Below the pieces are notes generated by a model. That model made no database searches. It saw only the letters and a program-made list of their open reading frames with translations, and was not told the DNA's origin. A program made the position numbers and the translations under genes. Positions 17,270 through 25,855 of a DNA stretch of 64,000 bases are shown here, piece after piece (the stretch's first letter is position 1; every line of letters starts with the position of its first letter). The DNA is from Terriglobia bacterium (GTDB taxonomy: Bacteria; Acidobacteriota; Terriglobia; Terriglobales; Acidobacteriaceae), in the NCBI GenBank assembly GCA_020073165.1, contig JAIQFP010000001.1:248001-312000 (forward strand), read 5' to 3'.

Positions 17270-18523
17270 ATGGCATCGAAAAGAGCGACCTCTGCTCTCA
17301 CACGTGTCGGAGCATCCCTCGGGCTAGCCATGATGCTAGTGACCAGCGCAAGAGGGGCGGTAGCCGAGACCGTGTTGCACAGCTTCACCCGATTTCCCGA
17401 CGGACACCATCCCAGAGCGACCTTGATCTTCGACCCGGCGGGTGATCTTTACGGCACGACGTCCGACGGCGGAACCAATAACTCTGGCACAGTCTTCGAA
17501 TTGACACCCTCCAGTAGCGGCTGGACGGAGAGCGTATTCTACAGCTTCTGCTCTGCAGATCTCTGCAGTGATGGCTCTTCTCCCCTTGGCCCGATGGTGC
17601 TTGACGCTGCAGGCAATCTCTATGGCGTGACCTACAATGGTGGTGCGAATGGCTTCGGCGCCGTGTTCGAACTGGTGCACTCAAGCAACGGTTGGACAGA
17701 GAGCGTGCTTTACAGCTTCGAGGACGGAAACAGCGACGGCGCCAATCCCATTGGCGGGCTGATTTTCGACAGCGGAGGCAACCTTTACGGCACCACCGAC
17801 TACGGTGGCACGAATAATTTCGGTACAGTGTTTGAGCTGAGGCACTCCAGCGGCGGCTGGACGGAGAGCGTGCTTTATCGCTTCACTGGGGGCAGCGATG
17901 GGGGGAACCCCGTTGGAGGTGTCGTTTTGGACCATGAAGGCAATCTTTACGGCACGACCTACGGTGGCGGCGCGAGCTTCGGGGGGACCGTGTTCGAACT
18001 GACACCCGGAAGTGCTGGCTGGACAGAAAGCGCGCTCTACAGCTTCACCGGAAGCATCGACGGGAGTGGTCCCAGCGCTGGGCTGGTCCTCGACGGCCAA
18101 GGCAATCTTTATGGCACAACCCACTATGGCGGTGCGCACACCTTCGGCAATGTGTTCGAGCTGACCCCGACAAGTGGGGGCTGGACGGAGACTGTGCTTT
18201 TCAACTTTCGCAGGCACAGCGGGGTCTATTCCGACGCCGGGGTGATTTTAGATAAAGCAGGCAATCTCTACGGCACGACTACCGAGTTCGGCGCGCACAA
18301 CTTCGGCACGGTTTTCGAACTAACGCCCTCCCAAGGCGGCTGGGCGGAAAGGGTGCTCTACGCCTTTGGGGGAGACGCCAAATATGGAGCGAGTCCTGAT
18401 GCAGGCCTAACCCTCGATGCGGTCGGAAATCTCTACGGCACGACCGAATTCGGTGGGGATACCCACTGCCACCCCCCAAATGGTTGCGGAACTGTCTTCG
18501 AGTTGCTCAGGTCTTCTTTTTGA
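17270..18523 (+). CDS. Secreted GloVer-type tandem-repeat protein
   Basis: A 417-residue exported protein. After a signal peptide (about residues 10-32, ending GAVAE) comes an array of roughly eight units of about 50 residues. Each unit has a G-N-L-Y-G-T-T core, then a GG turn, a G-T-V-F-E-L-T strand and a GWTExxLYSF ending. This is the GloVer-type tandem repeat family that is abundant in Acidobacteria and some planctomycetes; it is expected to fold as a beta-propeller on the cell surface. No catalytic function is known. The ATG lies about 95 bases behind a promoter with an inverted repeat, so expression may be controlled separately from the amidohydrolase upstream. Confidence 0.85.
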   Translation: MASKRATSALTRVGASLGLAMMLVTSARGAVAETVLHSFTRFPDGHHPRATLIFDPAGDLYGTTSDGGTNNSGTVFELTPSSSGWTESVFYSFCSADLCSDGSSPLGPMVLDAAGNLYGVTYNGGANGFGAVFELVHSSNGWTESVLYSFEDGNSDGANPIGGLIFDSGGNLYGTTDYGGTNNFGTVFELRHSSGGWTESVLYRFTGGSDGGNPVGGVVLDHEGNLYGTTYGGGASFGGTVFELTPGSAGWTESALYSFTGSIDGSGPSAGLVLDGQGNLYGTTHYGGAHTFGNVFELTPTSGGWTETVLFNFRRHSGVYSDAGVILDKAGNLYGTTTEFGAHNFGTVFELTPSQGGWAERVLYAFGGDAKYGASPDAGLTLDAVGNLYGTTEFGGDTHCHPPNGCGTVFELLRSSF

Positions 18524-18648
18524 AGAAGCCTGCGACAAGAGGGAACCCTCCCACCTCCGATTGGTCGCGCATCCCGCTTCCCAGAGGAGATTGAAGTTAT
18601 CTCAGGGCAATGTGGGCGGTGAGTGTGATCGCTCGCTTTACCAACAGC

Positions 18649-19380
18649 CTATGTTCCCCGCAACACATAAACAACCCACGGTGCAATCGCAGTCTCACTG
18701 ACCCAAGCGTACGGCTCATCACCCTTCGCCAGCGGCTTATAGCTTTGGACTACCGCCAGTCCCGCCTTGCCAAAGACCTCGCGATAGGCCTCATCTGTCC
18801 AGACAATGTCCTCGACCGGCCTGCGGTCCTCGTGGTCGGTTACAACGATCTTGACCACGTCTCCGCTGTGGGCCAGCCTGTTCTGAGGAAAATCTTTGGT
18901 GGAGAAGGACGCCCATTCACGTAGGTAAATCTCAGGCGACGAGACCACTATCACGATGCGGCCTTCCGGATTCAGCAGGCTCCTGAGTTGTTGAAAGAGG
19001 CGAACCTTCTTCTCGATAGTGGCAATGTTGTCAAAGGTGAATGCCGCGAGCACCAGATCGTAAGTCCCGCGCTGGAACTGGCGGAAGTCGCCATCCTCGA
19101 TTAGACGATAATCTCCGTCCGGACTTACTTGCCGCGCCTTGCGGATCATGTCCTCGGAGATGTCAACGCCGGTGACCTGGAAACCATGGTCTCGCAGGAA
19201 CCGGGTGGAGCGGCCGGTGCCGCAACCGAAATCGATCGCTTCTTTTCCCTTGACGTGTTCCGCGAAGACTGCAGGAAGATCCCGATAGGCCAGGTAGTAG
19301 GTGCCGGCAAACTCCAGCTTGGCATAGGCCTCAGCACGCTTCTGATCTGCGTAGCAGTTGACGAATTCGTTGGCTTCCAC
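18649..19380 (-). CDS. Class I SAM-dependent methyltransferase
   Basis: A 243-residue methyltransferase. Motif I is AIDFGCGTGRSTRFL, followed by the acidic VTGVDISEDMI loop that binds the ribose of S-adenosylmethionine, and motif IV-like DLVLAAFTFDN. The substrate is not predictable; the fold resembles small-molecule methyltransferases of the Methyltransf_11/25 type. The GTG at 19380 is preferred because GGGAGGGAG lies 7 bases upstream; a longer frame adds 17 unsupported residues. Its upstream neighbour is the palindromic element at 19459-19636. It is convergent with the GloVer gene and shows no obvious operon partner. Confidence 0.85.
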   Translation of the reverse strand: MEANEFVNCYADQKRAEAYAKLEFAGTYYLAYRDLPAVFAEHVKGKEAIDFGCGTGRSTRFLRDHGFQVTGVDISEDMIRKARQVSPDGDYRLIEDGDFRQFQRGTYDLVLAAFTFDNIATIEKKVRLFQQLRSLLNPEGRIVIVVSSPEIYLREWASFSTKDFPQNRLAHSGDVVKIVVTDHEDRRPVEDIVWTDEAYREVFGKAGLAVVQSYKPLAKGDEPYAWVSETAIAPWVVYVLRGT

Positions 19381-19458
19381 CGCAGACTCCCTCCCCGCAG
19401 CCCATCTCGCGACCGGTGTTCGGGAAAACACGGCCTCACAGGCTGTGGAAACGTCCGG

Positions 19459-19636
19459 TTTGGGGTGGCGCAGCGCTTTAGCGCCGCGGATATGTGCCTT
19501 TCAATGAGTGGCTTTAGCCACCGCGGTACCTGGTTTTCGTTTCTCGGCAACCTCGCCAGCCGAATACCTCAGCGGCTGAAGCCGGGACAAGTTCAAGAAC
19601 AGTTATCGCAGCGCTGAAGCACTGCGCCACCCAAAA
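19459..19636. repeat. 178-bp MITE-like element with 30-bp terminal inverted repeats
   Basis: The ends 19459-19488 and 19607-19636 are inverted copies matching at 26 of 30 bases. Inside are short palindromes of one plan: GCGCTTTAGCGC (19473), GTGGCTTTAGCCAC (19508), CGGCTGAAGCCG (19573) and a GCGCTGAAGC half (19611). There is no reading frame of note and no clear target duplication. The element fills most of the 343-base gap between the methyltransferase and the CocE-type hydrolase genes; the rest of that gap shows nothing else. Confidence 0.7.
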
Positions 19637-19723
19637 TCGCAGATGTTCGCACCCTCTGAGCCTCGAGGAAAGTTAGCACAGCTCAACTAAGGACCGCTGT
19701 GACAGGGCGCACAGGAAGCAGTC

Positions 19724-21772
19724 TCACTGGTGGTCGCGGGGAATCGTTTCCTGCCAGGTTTTGGTCTTGAGCAACTTCCCGTCTTTCAGCAGCTCGCGGG
19801 TGTACTTGTAATAAAAGTTGCGCGCGTCGCTGGTGACCGAAAGGTGTCCCCGGTACGACAGCACGCGTACTTTCAGCGCGAAGATGCTCTCGGTCTCCCC
19901 GTGGACTGCGTTGGCCTCGGGATGGGCGTCGTCGAGGTCGTACTGCATACTTTCGAAGTCGTTCTCCCTGCCCCAGGGGAACTCGGCTGCGTCTTTGCCT
20001 TTCCAATGGACGGTTGTCTTCTGCCGTGCCTCGTCGCGCTCCACGGTCCACTCGCCGGGCCAGGGGAAGCCTTCGCTGCGAATGTCCTTACGCTCTTCTT
20101 CCGGTTCAGGCGGTGCAAACGCAGGCGGAGTCGCGCCCTTGACTGGAACGACCGGCAGCACCACTCGTGACCCGTCTGCGCCGCCCAGCTCCAGCGACGT
20201 GGTCATCGCATACGGCGTTGGCCATGTCATTGGCCACAACGCATTGGAGACTGCCACGCGAATGCGATGTCCCTTTGGAAAGACCCATGAGGTGAGGTGC
20301 ATTTCGATGTCGAGCGGATAAACCTTCCCCGGCTCCAGATCGTGTGGCTCGGTCATTGAATCGCGCTGCGCCCCGTTCAACCCCGCGCCGGTAATCTGCG
20401 TTACCGAACCATCAGGCGCCACATCGGAGAGGCGCACAAACCACTCCGCCAGCGGGACCGGTGCCGAAGCGCGCAGCAACGCATGCGGCCTTCCCAGGAT
20501 TGCCAGCTCTTCCTGCAACGGGGCCGAGTCATAGACCAGGCTGAAAGCGTCCACCGGCCGAACGTCGCTCAACAGTTCCCCCCACCAGAAGCCGGCCTCC
20601 ACCCCGATCGATGGCACATACTTGAGCTGGTGCACCGCTTCCAGCGAAGCTCCGTCCGCCAGCGTGTGATTCGCTTGCAGGAACATCGCCTGGTTCTGCG
20701 CATCCGGCGGAGGCCAGCTATCTTCTCTTCGCCACTCGCCGGGCACAGTCTCAAGATTCGGATCGGGCGGCCGCCAGTGCTGCATGAAAACGACCAGCTT
20801 CGGGTCCTGCAACACGCCCGTGTCTTTCCCTTTGAGCCAGTAGTCCCACCAGCGCACCGCATGATCGCGCCACTCCACGCGGGGGCCGAAGTCGGCATTG
20901 TTGGGGAAGGAGTGGTTCCAGGGGCCCATGATCGCCTTTACCGGGGCTTTGGTTTGCGCCAGCATGTCGGTGACGCTGTCGCGATATCCGTCCTGCAACC
21001 CGCCGATCACAAAGCATGGAATCTTGATCTCGCTGTAAGGCCACACCGGACTGCGCCAGAACGGGCCATCATGCTGATGCTTCATGTAGAGCAGCGACCA
21101 TGGAGCGGCATCGAAATGCGGGCCCAGCACTTTTTCATCGAGTGGGTAGTCGGGGGCTCCGGTAAACCCGGGCGCCAGGTCCATATTCAGTTCGAACTCG
21201 TCAATGTGCATCATGCCGTCCATGTAGTGGACGTCGTCGTGAAACAGTTCGGCGGTGGCATCCACCGCAATGATGGCCTTCAATTCCGGCGGATGCCGCA
21301 TGGCCATCTGCAGGGCGTTGAAGCCTCCCCACGAAATCCCGAACATGCCCACGTTGCCGTTCGACCACGGCTGGGTCGCCAGCCAGTGGATGATTTGTTC
21401 GCCGTCAATTTGTTCCTGCTCGGAATACTCGCGATCGGTGGGAGCGCCTTCGCTGGCGCCAAAGCCGCGGATATCCACGCGCGCGCCCACGTATCCGCGA
21501 CGCGCAAAGTAAGCGTGCTTGGGATAGTCCCCGGCAGCCGTGCCGTCGTCCTTGCGGTAGGGAAGGTACTCGAGCAGGGCGGGGAATTTCTCTCCCGGCT
21601 TGGCGCCGTCGGGCATGTAGAGAGTTGCCGCCAGCCGCACGCCGTCTTGCATCGGAATCCAGGTGCGCTCCATGCGCACGCCGTAGGCCGGCGGCGAAGG
21701 AGGTTCCACTGCAAAGCCGGGCAAACTCGCCGCCGCGGCCAGCAGGCATACATCAACCAGTCGTCGGACCAA
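19724..21772 (-). CDS. Exported CocE/NonD-type alpha/beta hydrolase (S15 family)
   Basis: A 682-residue enzyme of the CocE/NonD family, related to X-Pro dipeptidyl-peptidases and cocaine esterase. A signal peptide (residues 1-21) is followed by the alpha/beta-hydrolase domain, with nucleophile Ser147 in GISWGG and a family RGFGASEG segment at about 102-109. The C-terminal jelly-roll domain (about 400 onward) contains the MHLTSWVFPKGHRIRVAV strand typical of the group. The substrate may be an acyl-amino-acid, peptide or ester. The start is TTG 21772, with GGAG 8 bases upstream; an upstream TTG would translate the AT-rich repeat at 21787-21815 and is unlikely. The RpiR-type regulator gene lies 77 bases upstream in the same direction. 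Confidence 0.88.
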   Translation of the reverse strand: MVRRLVDVCLLAAAASLPGFAVEPPSPPAYGVRMERTWIPMQDGVRLAATLYMPDGAKPGEKFPALLEYLPYRKDDGTAAGDYPKHAYFARRGYVGARVDIRGFGASEGAPTDREYSEQEQIDGEQIIHWLATQPWSNGNVGMFGISWGGFNALQMAMRHPPELKAIIAVDATAELFHDDVHYMDGMMHIDEFELNMDLAPGFTGAPDYPLDEKVLGPHFDAAPWSLLYMKHQHDGPFWRSPVWPYSEIKIPCFVIGGLQDGYRDSVTDMLAQTKAPVKAIMGPWNHSFPNNADFGPRVEWRDHAVRWWDYWLKGKDTGVLQDPKLVVFMQHWRPPDPNLETVPGEWRREDSWPPPDAQNQAMFLQANHTLADGASLEAVHQLKYVPSIGVEAGFWWGELLSDVRPVDAFSLVYDSAPLQEELAILGRPHALLRASAPVPLAEWFVRLSDVAPDGSVTQITGAGLNGAQRDSMTEPHDLEPGKVYPLDIEMHLTSWVFPKGHRIRVAVSNALWPMTWPTPYAMTTSLELGGADGSRVVLPVVPVKGATPPAFAPPEPEEERKDIRSEGFPWPGEWTVERDEARQKTTVHWKGKDAAEFPWGRENDFESMQYDLDDAHPEANAVHGETESIFALKVRVLSYRGHLSVTSDARNFYYKYTRELLKDGKLLKTKTWQETIPRDHQ

Positions 21773-21786
21773 GTGTGAACTCCGGG

Positions 21787-21815
21787 TTCTCAAATTGGCA
21801 ATCCGCAATTGAGAA
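21787..21815. repeat. Short inverted repeat of the CAATTGG class
   Basis: TTCTCAA (21787-21793) and TTGAGAA (21809-21815) flank two related ATTGGCA and ATCCGCAA words. It resembles the larger hairpin at 25543-25608 in base composition and vocabulary. It lies between the RpiR gene and the CocE-type hydrolase gene. Confidence 0.5.
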
Positions 21816-21849
21816 TCAGACTGTACCCTCAATCAGTTCTTATCCCGGC

Positions 21850-22716
21850 TTAGGTCTCATACCATCGGAAGCCGTGCCGCTCCTCCTGCGCCACCTTTTT
21901 CAGCACGGCCAGAGTTCGGGAACGCCGGTAATTGGCGCAGGCCATCACGATGACATTGAGCAGCGCCATGGCCGCGACATAGGAATCGCCAAACGAAGGC
22001 GTGTCCACCGAGGTGAGAAAGCATTCGTCGGCGAACTGGCTGATCGGCGAGACCAGGGTGTTGGTCACGCCCACGCAGTAAGCCCCGTTGGCATGGGCTT
22101 GCCGCAGACCTTCCACGGTCTGACGCAGGCCGCGCCGGTAGGTAACCGCAATGACCACATCCTTCTTGCCCAGGAATCTCATCTTGTGCACCACCTCGGC
22201 GGGTGAAGTTGCACTTGACACCGGCAATCCGAGAATCATCAGGTGGTGTTCCAAGAACTTCACCAGGTTGGTGGCCAGGTCGCCTCCGAGCAGAACGACG
22301 CGCCGCGCCCCATAGATGCGCCGGGCCAGCGCAGCAACCCGTTTGGCATCGAAGTTGCGGATCAGTTGATTCAGGTTCTTCACGTCCTGGTCCAGCGACC
22401 TGCGCACCTGCACTGGGATCGCGAATCCCCTGCCGTTGCCGGTTTGCATGCTGTCCAGCGAAGTGGAGTAGGCGATGGACAGTTCGTGGAGGTAGTGCTG
22501 AAACTGCCGGTACGAACCAAACTGCATCCCGCGCACGATCCGCACCATGGTTGCGGGATCGGTCTTGAGGCGCTGCGCTGCGGCCCGCACACTGAGCAGA
22601 ACAAACTCCCGCGGGTGTTCCAGCGCCGGCCGGATAATCTGCTGGCGTTTGGGACTAAGTAAGTTGAGGCGGGCCGACAAACTGAGCAGAGGAACTTTCT
22701 TCTTGCGTCCTGCCAT
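21850..22716 (-). CDS. MurR/RpiR-family transcriptional regulator
   Basis: A regulator of 288 residues with an N-terminal RpiR helix-turn-helix (about residues 15-90, LSVRAAAQRLKTDPATMVRI) and a C-terminal SIS domain (about 120-265) that normally binds a phosphosugar. In the SIS part, RRVVLLGGDLATNLV and VVIAVTYRRGLRQTVE occupy the places of the sugar-binding loops, but the usual Ser/Thr-rich SxSG loop is replaced by TYRRG, so the ligand may not be a phosphosugar. The ATG at 22716 was chosen; an upstream TTG at 22755 adds 13 residues and neither has a good ribosome-binding site. It is divergent from the aminotransferase gene and upstream of the CocE-type hydrolase, and may control either. Confidence 0.85.
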   Translation of the reverse strand: MAGRKKKVPLLSLSARLNLLSPKRQQIIRPALEHPREFVLLSVRAAAQRLKTDPATMVRIVRGMQFGSYRQFQHYLHELSIAYSTSLDSMQTGNGRGFAIPVQVRRSLDQDVKNLNQLIRNFDAKRVAALARRIYGARRVVLLGGDLATNLVKFLEHHLMILGLPVSSATSPAEVVHKMRFLGKKDVVIAVTYRRGLRQTVEGLRQAHANGAYCVGVTNTLVSPISQFADECFLTSVDTPSFGDSYVAAMALLNVIVMACANYRRSRTLAVLKKVAQEERHGFRWYET

Positions 22717-22881
22717 CGGGCTGAAAGCATCGGCCAAAGGCGAGGCACTTGTCAAGAGCTTGGGCCCCTGGCGCCCGGACCCAGGTCACATTAGTCGGTG
22801 ATTTAAGTCACCCTGCGGTTGACGCACATCACAGAAGCCTGGCTTGCAATCTTCTAGAGTAGGCTGTTGAGGAGGGAAACG

Positions 22882-24135
22882 ATGTCGACTGCCTGGACGT
22901 CCCGCTACGCACAGCGCACCAAGGGTCTCAAGAGTTCGGCCATCCGGGAATTGCTGAAAATCACACAAAATCCCGAAATCATCTCCTTTGCCGGCGGCCT
23001 GCCCGCCCCGGATGTGTTTCCCACGGCCCGCTTTCAGGAAGCCTGCCGCAACGTCCTGGAGCGCAATGCCCACCAGGCCCTGCAATACGGCGCGACCGAG
23101 GGCTATGAGCCCCTGCGGCAGATGATCGCGCGCCACATCGCCCGTTACGGCATCAAGGCCCAGACCGATAATGTCCTCATCACTTCGGGTTCCCAGCAAG
23201 CCCTGGATCTGATCGGCAAGCTGCTGATCAATCCCGGTGACCGCGTGCTGGTGGAAGCCCCCACCTACCTCGGCGCCCTGCAGGCCTTCAATGTATACGG
23301 CGCGGAGTATGTCAGCGTGCTCAGCGACCAGGACGGCTTGCGCACCGATCTGCTGGACAAGCCGCTGCGTTCCGGCCCCAAGTTCATGTACGTGCTGCCC
23401 AACTTCCAGAACCCCGGCGGCACCACGCTCTCCGCCGGCCGCCGCCACGAACTGGTGCTGCAGGCTGACCGCTATGGTATTCCAATCATTGAGGACGATC
23501 CCTACGGCCAGCTTCGCTATGAGGGCGAGCACCTTACGCCCCTGGTAGTGCTCGATCGCGAGAACCTGCGCCGCGACGACGGCTACTCCATCGGCAACGT
23601 CATTTACCTGAGCACGTTCTCCAAGACGCTGGCTCCTGGCATCCGCCTGGGGTGGATCGTCGCCCCGCCGGAGGTCATTGCCAAGCTCGTGCAGCTCAAG
23701 CAGGGCGCGGACCTGCACACCTCGACCTTTACCCAGATGGTCGCTTACGAGGTCGCAAAAGACAACTTCCTCGACGAGCACGTGAAGCTGATTCGCAAGG
23801 TCTACCGCGAGCGCCGCGACGTGATGCTCGAATCGCTGAAGCAGTACTTCCCGCCGGAAGTGACCTGGACCCATCCCCAGGGCGGCCTGTTCCTGTGGGT
23901 GACCTTGCCTGAGGGCATGAGCTGCCAGAAGCTATTCCAGGTCGCGCTGAAAGAAAACGTAGCCTTCGTTCCCGGCGATTCTTTCTACGCCCCGAATGGC
24001 TTCACGGAAGAAGCCAGCCGTCACTTCCGGCTGAACTTTTCCTACGGTCAACCCGAACAGATCCGCGAAGGCATCCGCCGGCTGTCAGTAGCGGTGAAAC
24101 ATCAGATGGAAGAGCTGCACGCGGTGGCGCATTGA
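22882..24135 (+). CDS. PLP-dependent class I aminotransferase (2-aminoadipate / aromatic type)
   Basis: A 417-residue fold-type I aminotransferase of the subgroup with LysN, 2-aminoadipate and valine-pyruvate transaminases. The N-terminal EIISFAGGLPAPDVFP is the characteristic substrate loop; the PLP lysine is Lys248 in FSKTLAPGIRLGW; NPGGTTLSAGRR and IIEDDPYGQLRYEG hold the ring-stacking and pyridine-binding residues. No GntR DNA-binding domain is fused, so it is an enzyme, not a MocR regulator. The ATG has GGAGGG 5 bases upstream. It is divergent from the RpiR regulator, and two strong palindromes follow its stop codon. Confidence 0.92.
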   Translation: MSTAWTSRYAQRTKGLKSSAIRELLKITQNPEIISFAGGLPAPDVFPTARFQEACRNVLERNAHQALQYGATEGYEPLRQMIARHIARYGIKAQTDNVLITSGSQQALDLIGKLLINPGDRVLVEAPTYLGALQAFNVYGAEYVSVLSDQDGLRTDLLDKPLRSGPKFMYVLPNFQNPGGTTLSAGRRHELVLQADRYGIPIIEDDPYGQLRYEGEHLTPLVVLDRENLRRDDGYSIGNVIYLSTFSKTLAPGIRLGWIVAPPEVIAKLVQLKQGADLHTSTFTQMVAYEVAKDNFLDEHVKLIRKVYRERRDVMLESLKQYFPPEVTWTHPQGGLFLWVTLPEGMSCQKLFQVALKENVAFVPGDSFYAPNGFTEEASRHFRLNFSYGQPEQIREGIRRLSVAVKHQMEELHAVAH

Positions 24136-24140
24136 CCGGA

Positions 24141-24164
24141 AGAGACGCAGCACGCTGCGTCTCT
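24141..24164. repeat. Perfect palindrome, AGAGACGCAGC type
   Basis: AGAGACGCAGC, AC, GCTGCGTCTCT: an 11-bp perfect stem. First of two such units between the convergent aminotransferase and M24 peptidase genes. It can act as a terminator hairpin in both directions. Confidence 0.75.
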
Positions 24165-24179
24165 ACTAAATAGTCCTGA

Positions 24180-24203
24180 AGAGACGTTGCTTGCAACGTC
24201 TCT
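24180..24203. repeat. Perfect palindrome, AGAGACGTTGC type, with T-rich tail
   Basis: AGAGACGTTGC, TT, GCAACGTCTCT: an 11-bp perfect stem followed by TTTTCTTA. The outer AGAGACG arm is identical to the unit at 24141 while the inner arm differs, so the units diverged with compensatory changes. Likely terminator of the aminotransferase transcript. Confidence 0.75.
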
Positions 24204-24207
24204 TTTC

Positions 24208-25491
24208 TTACCCCGCTCCGAATGGGTTTTCCAGCGAGGGGCTCTGGGGCGTAAATAATTCCGCGCCGTTTTCTGTAATGTGCATGTCGTCTTCCAGCCG
24301 CACCCCGAATTCCCCGCGGATATAGATTCCCGGCTCGTCACTGAACGTCATATTGGCCGCCATTGGTAGCGCGTCACCGCGAACCAAGTAAGGCCACTCG
24401 TGCCCGTCCATGCCCATGCCATGGCCGACGCGATGAGTGAAGAACTTGTAGTCCGGTCCGTACCCGGCGTCAGTGATCACCTTGCGTGCGGCCGCATCCA
24501 CCGCCTGGCACTCCAGTCCCGGACGAGCCATCTTGAGCGCGCTGTCTTGCGCGCGGTGTACGATGTCGAACACCTTTTTCATCTTGTCGGACGCTTTACC
24601 TAACACGAACGTCCGCGAGATGTCGGAGCAGTAGCCCTCAACTTTGCACCCACCATCCATCAGGACGATCGTTCCTTCGCGAATCACCTGTGGAGTAATG
24701 GAGCCGTGCGGCAACGCCGAGTACTCACCTACCTGGACGTCCGCCCCGCCGGAGAATCCCAACTGAGTATGCGCGGCTTCGACCAAGTCTTCGAATTGCG
24801 GTTGCGTCATCCCTTCCTTCAGCCCCCGGTAGGCGGCTTCGTAGGCGGCCAGCGTGACCTTGGCTGCCAGGCGCATTAATTCGACTTCGTGTTCGCTCTT
24901 GACCATGCGGCAACCAGCCGTGACCGGAGTGCCGCTGGCGATCTTCACTTGCGGGGCGGCTTTCGCAATTCCGTCACTGAACACGAAGTGCACCGCCTCC
25001 TCGACTCCCAGCACACCGGTCGCAATCCCGCGATCTTTCAACCCCTGCGCCACCCGGTGGTAGGGACTGTCATCCTCCTGCCAGGTGCGCACATCCGCGT
25101 GTTCTCCTCCCGGCGCGTTGGCCAGTTGCTCCCGCGCTCTGCCTTCCTCAAAGGCCGGACACACATAGAACGCCGCTCCCTGGGCGGGAAGCACCATGGC
25201 GAACAACCGCTCCCCGCCCCACCAGCGCACGCCGGTGAAGTAGGTGAGTGACGTCCCCTCCATCAACAGGATTGCATCCAGTTGATTGGCTTCCATTAAT
25301 CGCCGTGCCTTCTCCTGCCGGTCGCGCCGTTCCTCGCGGGTGATCGGCTTGGCCTGGTCTTTCATGGATTTCAGCTTGGCGATCGAAGGCGGCATCGGCA
25401 GGCAGCCATCGCCAGCGGCAAAAGATCGTGAGGCCAGCGTCAAGCCCGCAGCAACTGTACCTGCCTGCAGAAAACGGCGTCGGGAGACCAT
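24208..25491 (-). CDS. Tat-exported M24-family Xaa-Pro peptidase
   Basis: A 427-residue metallopeptidase of the creatinase/prolidase family. The N-terminus MVSRRRFLQAGTVAAGLTLA is a twin-arginine signal, so the folded enzyme is exported. The N-terminal creatinase-like domain contains LTYFTGVRWWGGERLF. The pita-bread domain has all five metal ligands in order: two aspartates in MDGGCKVEGYCSDISRTF, His in HRVGHGMGMDGHEWP, Glu in SDEPGIYI and Glu in RLEDDMHITENG. The ATG at 25491 has GGAGG 5 bases upstream; an earlier frame would translate the CAATTGG repeat. With the amidohydrolase and CocE-type enzyme it suggests periplasmic peptide use. Confidence 0.92.
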   Translation of the reverse strand: MVSRRRFLQAGTVAAGLTLASRSFAAGDGCLPMPPSIAKLKSMKDQAKPITREERRDRQEKARRLMEANQLDAILLMEGTSLTYFTGVRWWGGERLFAMVLPAQGAAFYVCPAFEEGRAREQLANAPGGEHADVRTWQEDDSPYHRVAQGLKDRGIATGVLGVEEAVHFVFSDGIAKAAPQVKIASGTPVTAGCRMVKSEHEVELMRLAAKVTLAAYEAAYRGLKEGMTQPQFEDLVEAAHTQLGFSGGADVQVGEYSALPHGSITPQVIREGTIVLMDGGCKVEGYCSDISRTFVLGKASDKMKKVFDIVHRAQDSALKMARPGLECQAVDAAARKVITDAGYGPDYKFFTHRVGHGMGMDGHEWPYLVRGDALPMAANMTFSDEPGIYIRGEFGVRLEDDMHITENGAELFTPQSPSLENPFGAG

Positions 25492-25542
25492 GCATCCTCC
25501 AGCAATCGGGAAACCCGCCATTATAGAGGTAACCCAATCTCC

Positions 25543-25608
25543 GATTGCCAATTTCCAATTGAAAATCACAAGCTGGTTCGGCCACTTTTCAATTGGCAAT
25601 TGGCAATC
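25543..25608. repeat. 23-bp inverted repeat hairpin, CAATTGG class
   Basis: 25543-25565 and 25586-25608 are inverted copies identical at 22 of 23 bases around a 20-base loop. The arms are built from GATTGCCAATT-like words; a further GGCAATTGAAAA follows at 25609. It lies between the divergent M24 peptidase and cysteine-rich protein genes, so it could influence either promoter. Confidence 0.7.
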
Positions 25609-25627
25609 GGCAATTGAAAATGAGTTT

Positions 25628-25807
25628 GTGCAGGCCGCCTTCCAATGCGCCGGCTGTGGACAGCGGAACGAAACCAGCGTGGACGAGTCCGCCGGCCAGA
25701 GCCAGTCCTATATCGAAGACTGCCAGGTATGCTGTAAACGGAACGTCCTGCGCCTCCACTACGACCGGCTGGAACAGGTGTTTGTGATTTCTGCCGATTT
25801 GGAGTAA
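25628..25807 (+). CDS. CPXCG-type cysteine-rich small zinc protein
   Basis: A 59-residue protein with two CxxC pairs, Cys7/Cys10 in QCAGCGQ and Cys32/Cys35 in EDCQVCCKR, separated by an acidic VDESAGQSQSYI segment. This pattern and length fit the CPXCG motif-containing family, small putative zinc ribbons of unknown role; the first pair here is CAGC rather than CPYC. The start is a GTG just after the inverted repeat and lacks a strong ribosome-binding site, so the first residues are uncertain. The YbjQ-type gene follows after 48 bases on the same strand. Confidence 0.8.
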   Translation: MQAAFQCAGCGQRNETSVDESAGQSQSYIEDCQVCCKRNVLRLHYDRLEQVFVISADLE

Positions 25808-25855
25808 TTTCGCGGCACAATCCGTGAGCTGTTTCGCGGGGAAAGGTGATTCTCA

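Noticed and set aside
21773-21832. Upstream TTG start for the CocE-type hydrolase
   Set aside because: It would translate the AT-rich inverted repeat and hide the signal peptide; the TTG at 21772 has a GGAG site.
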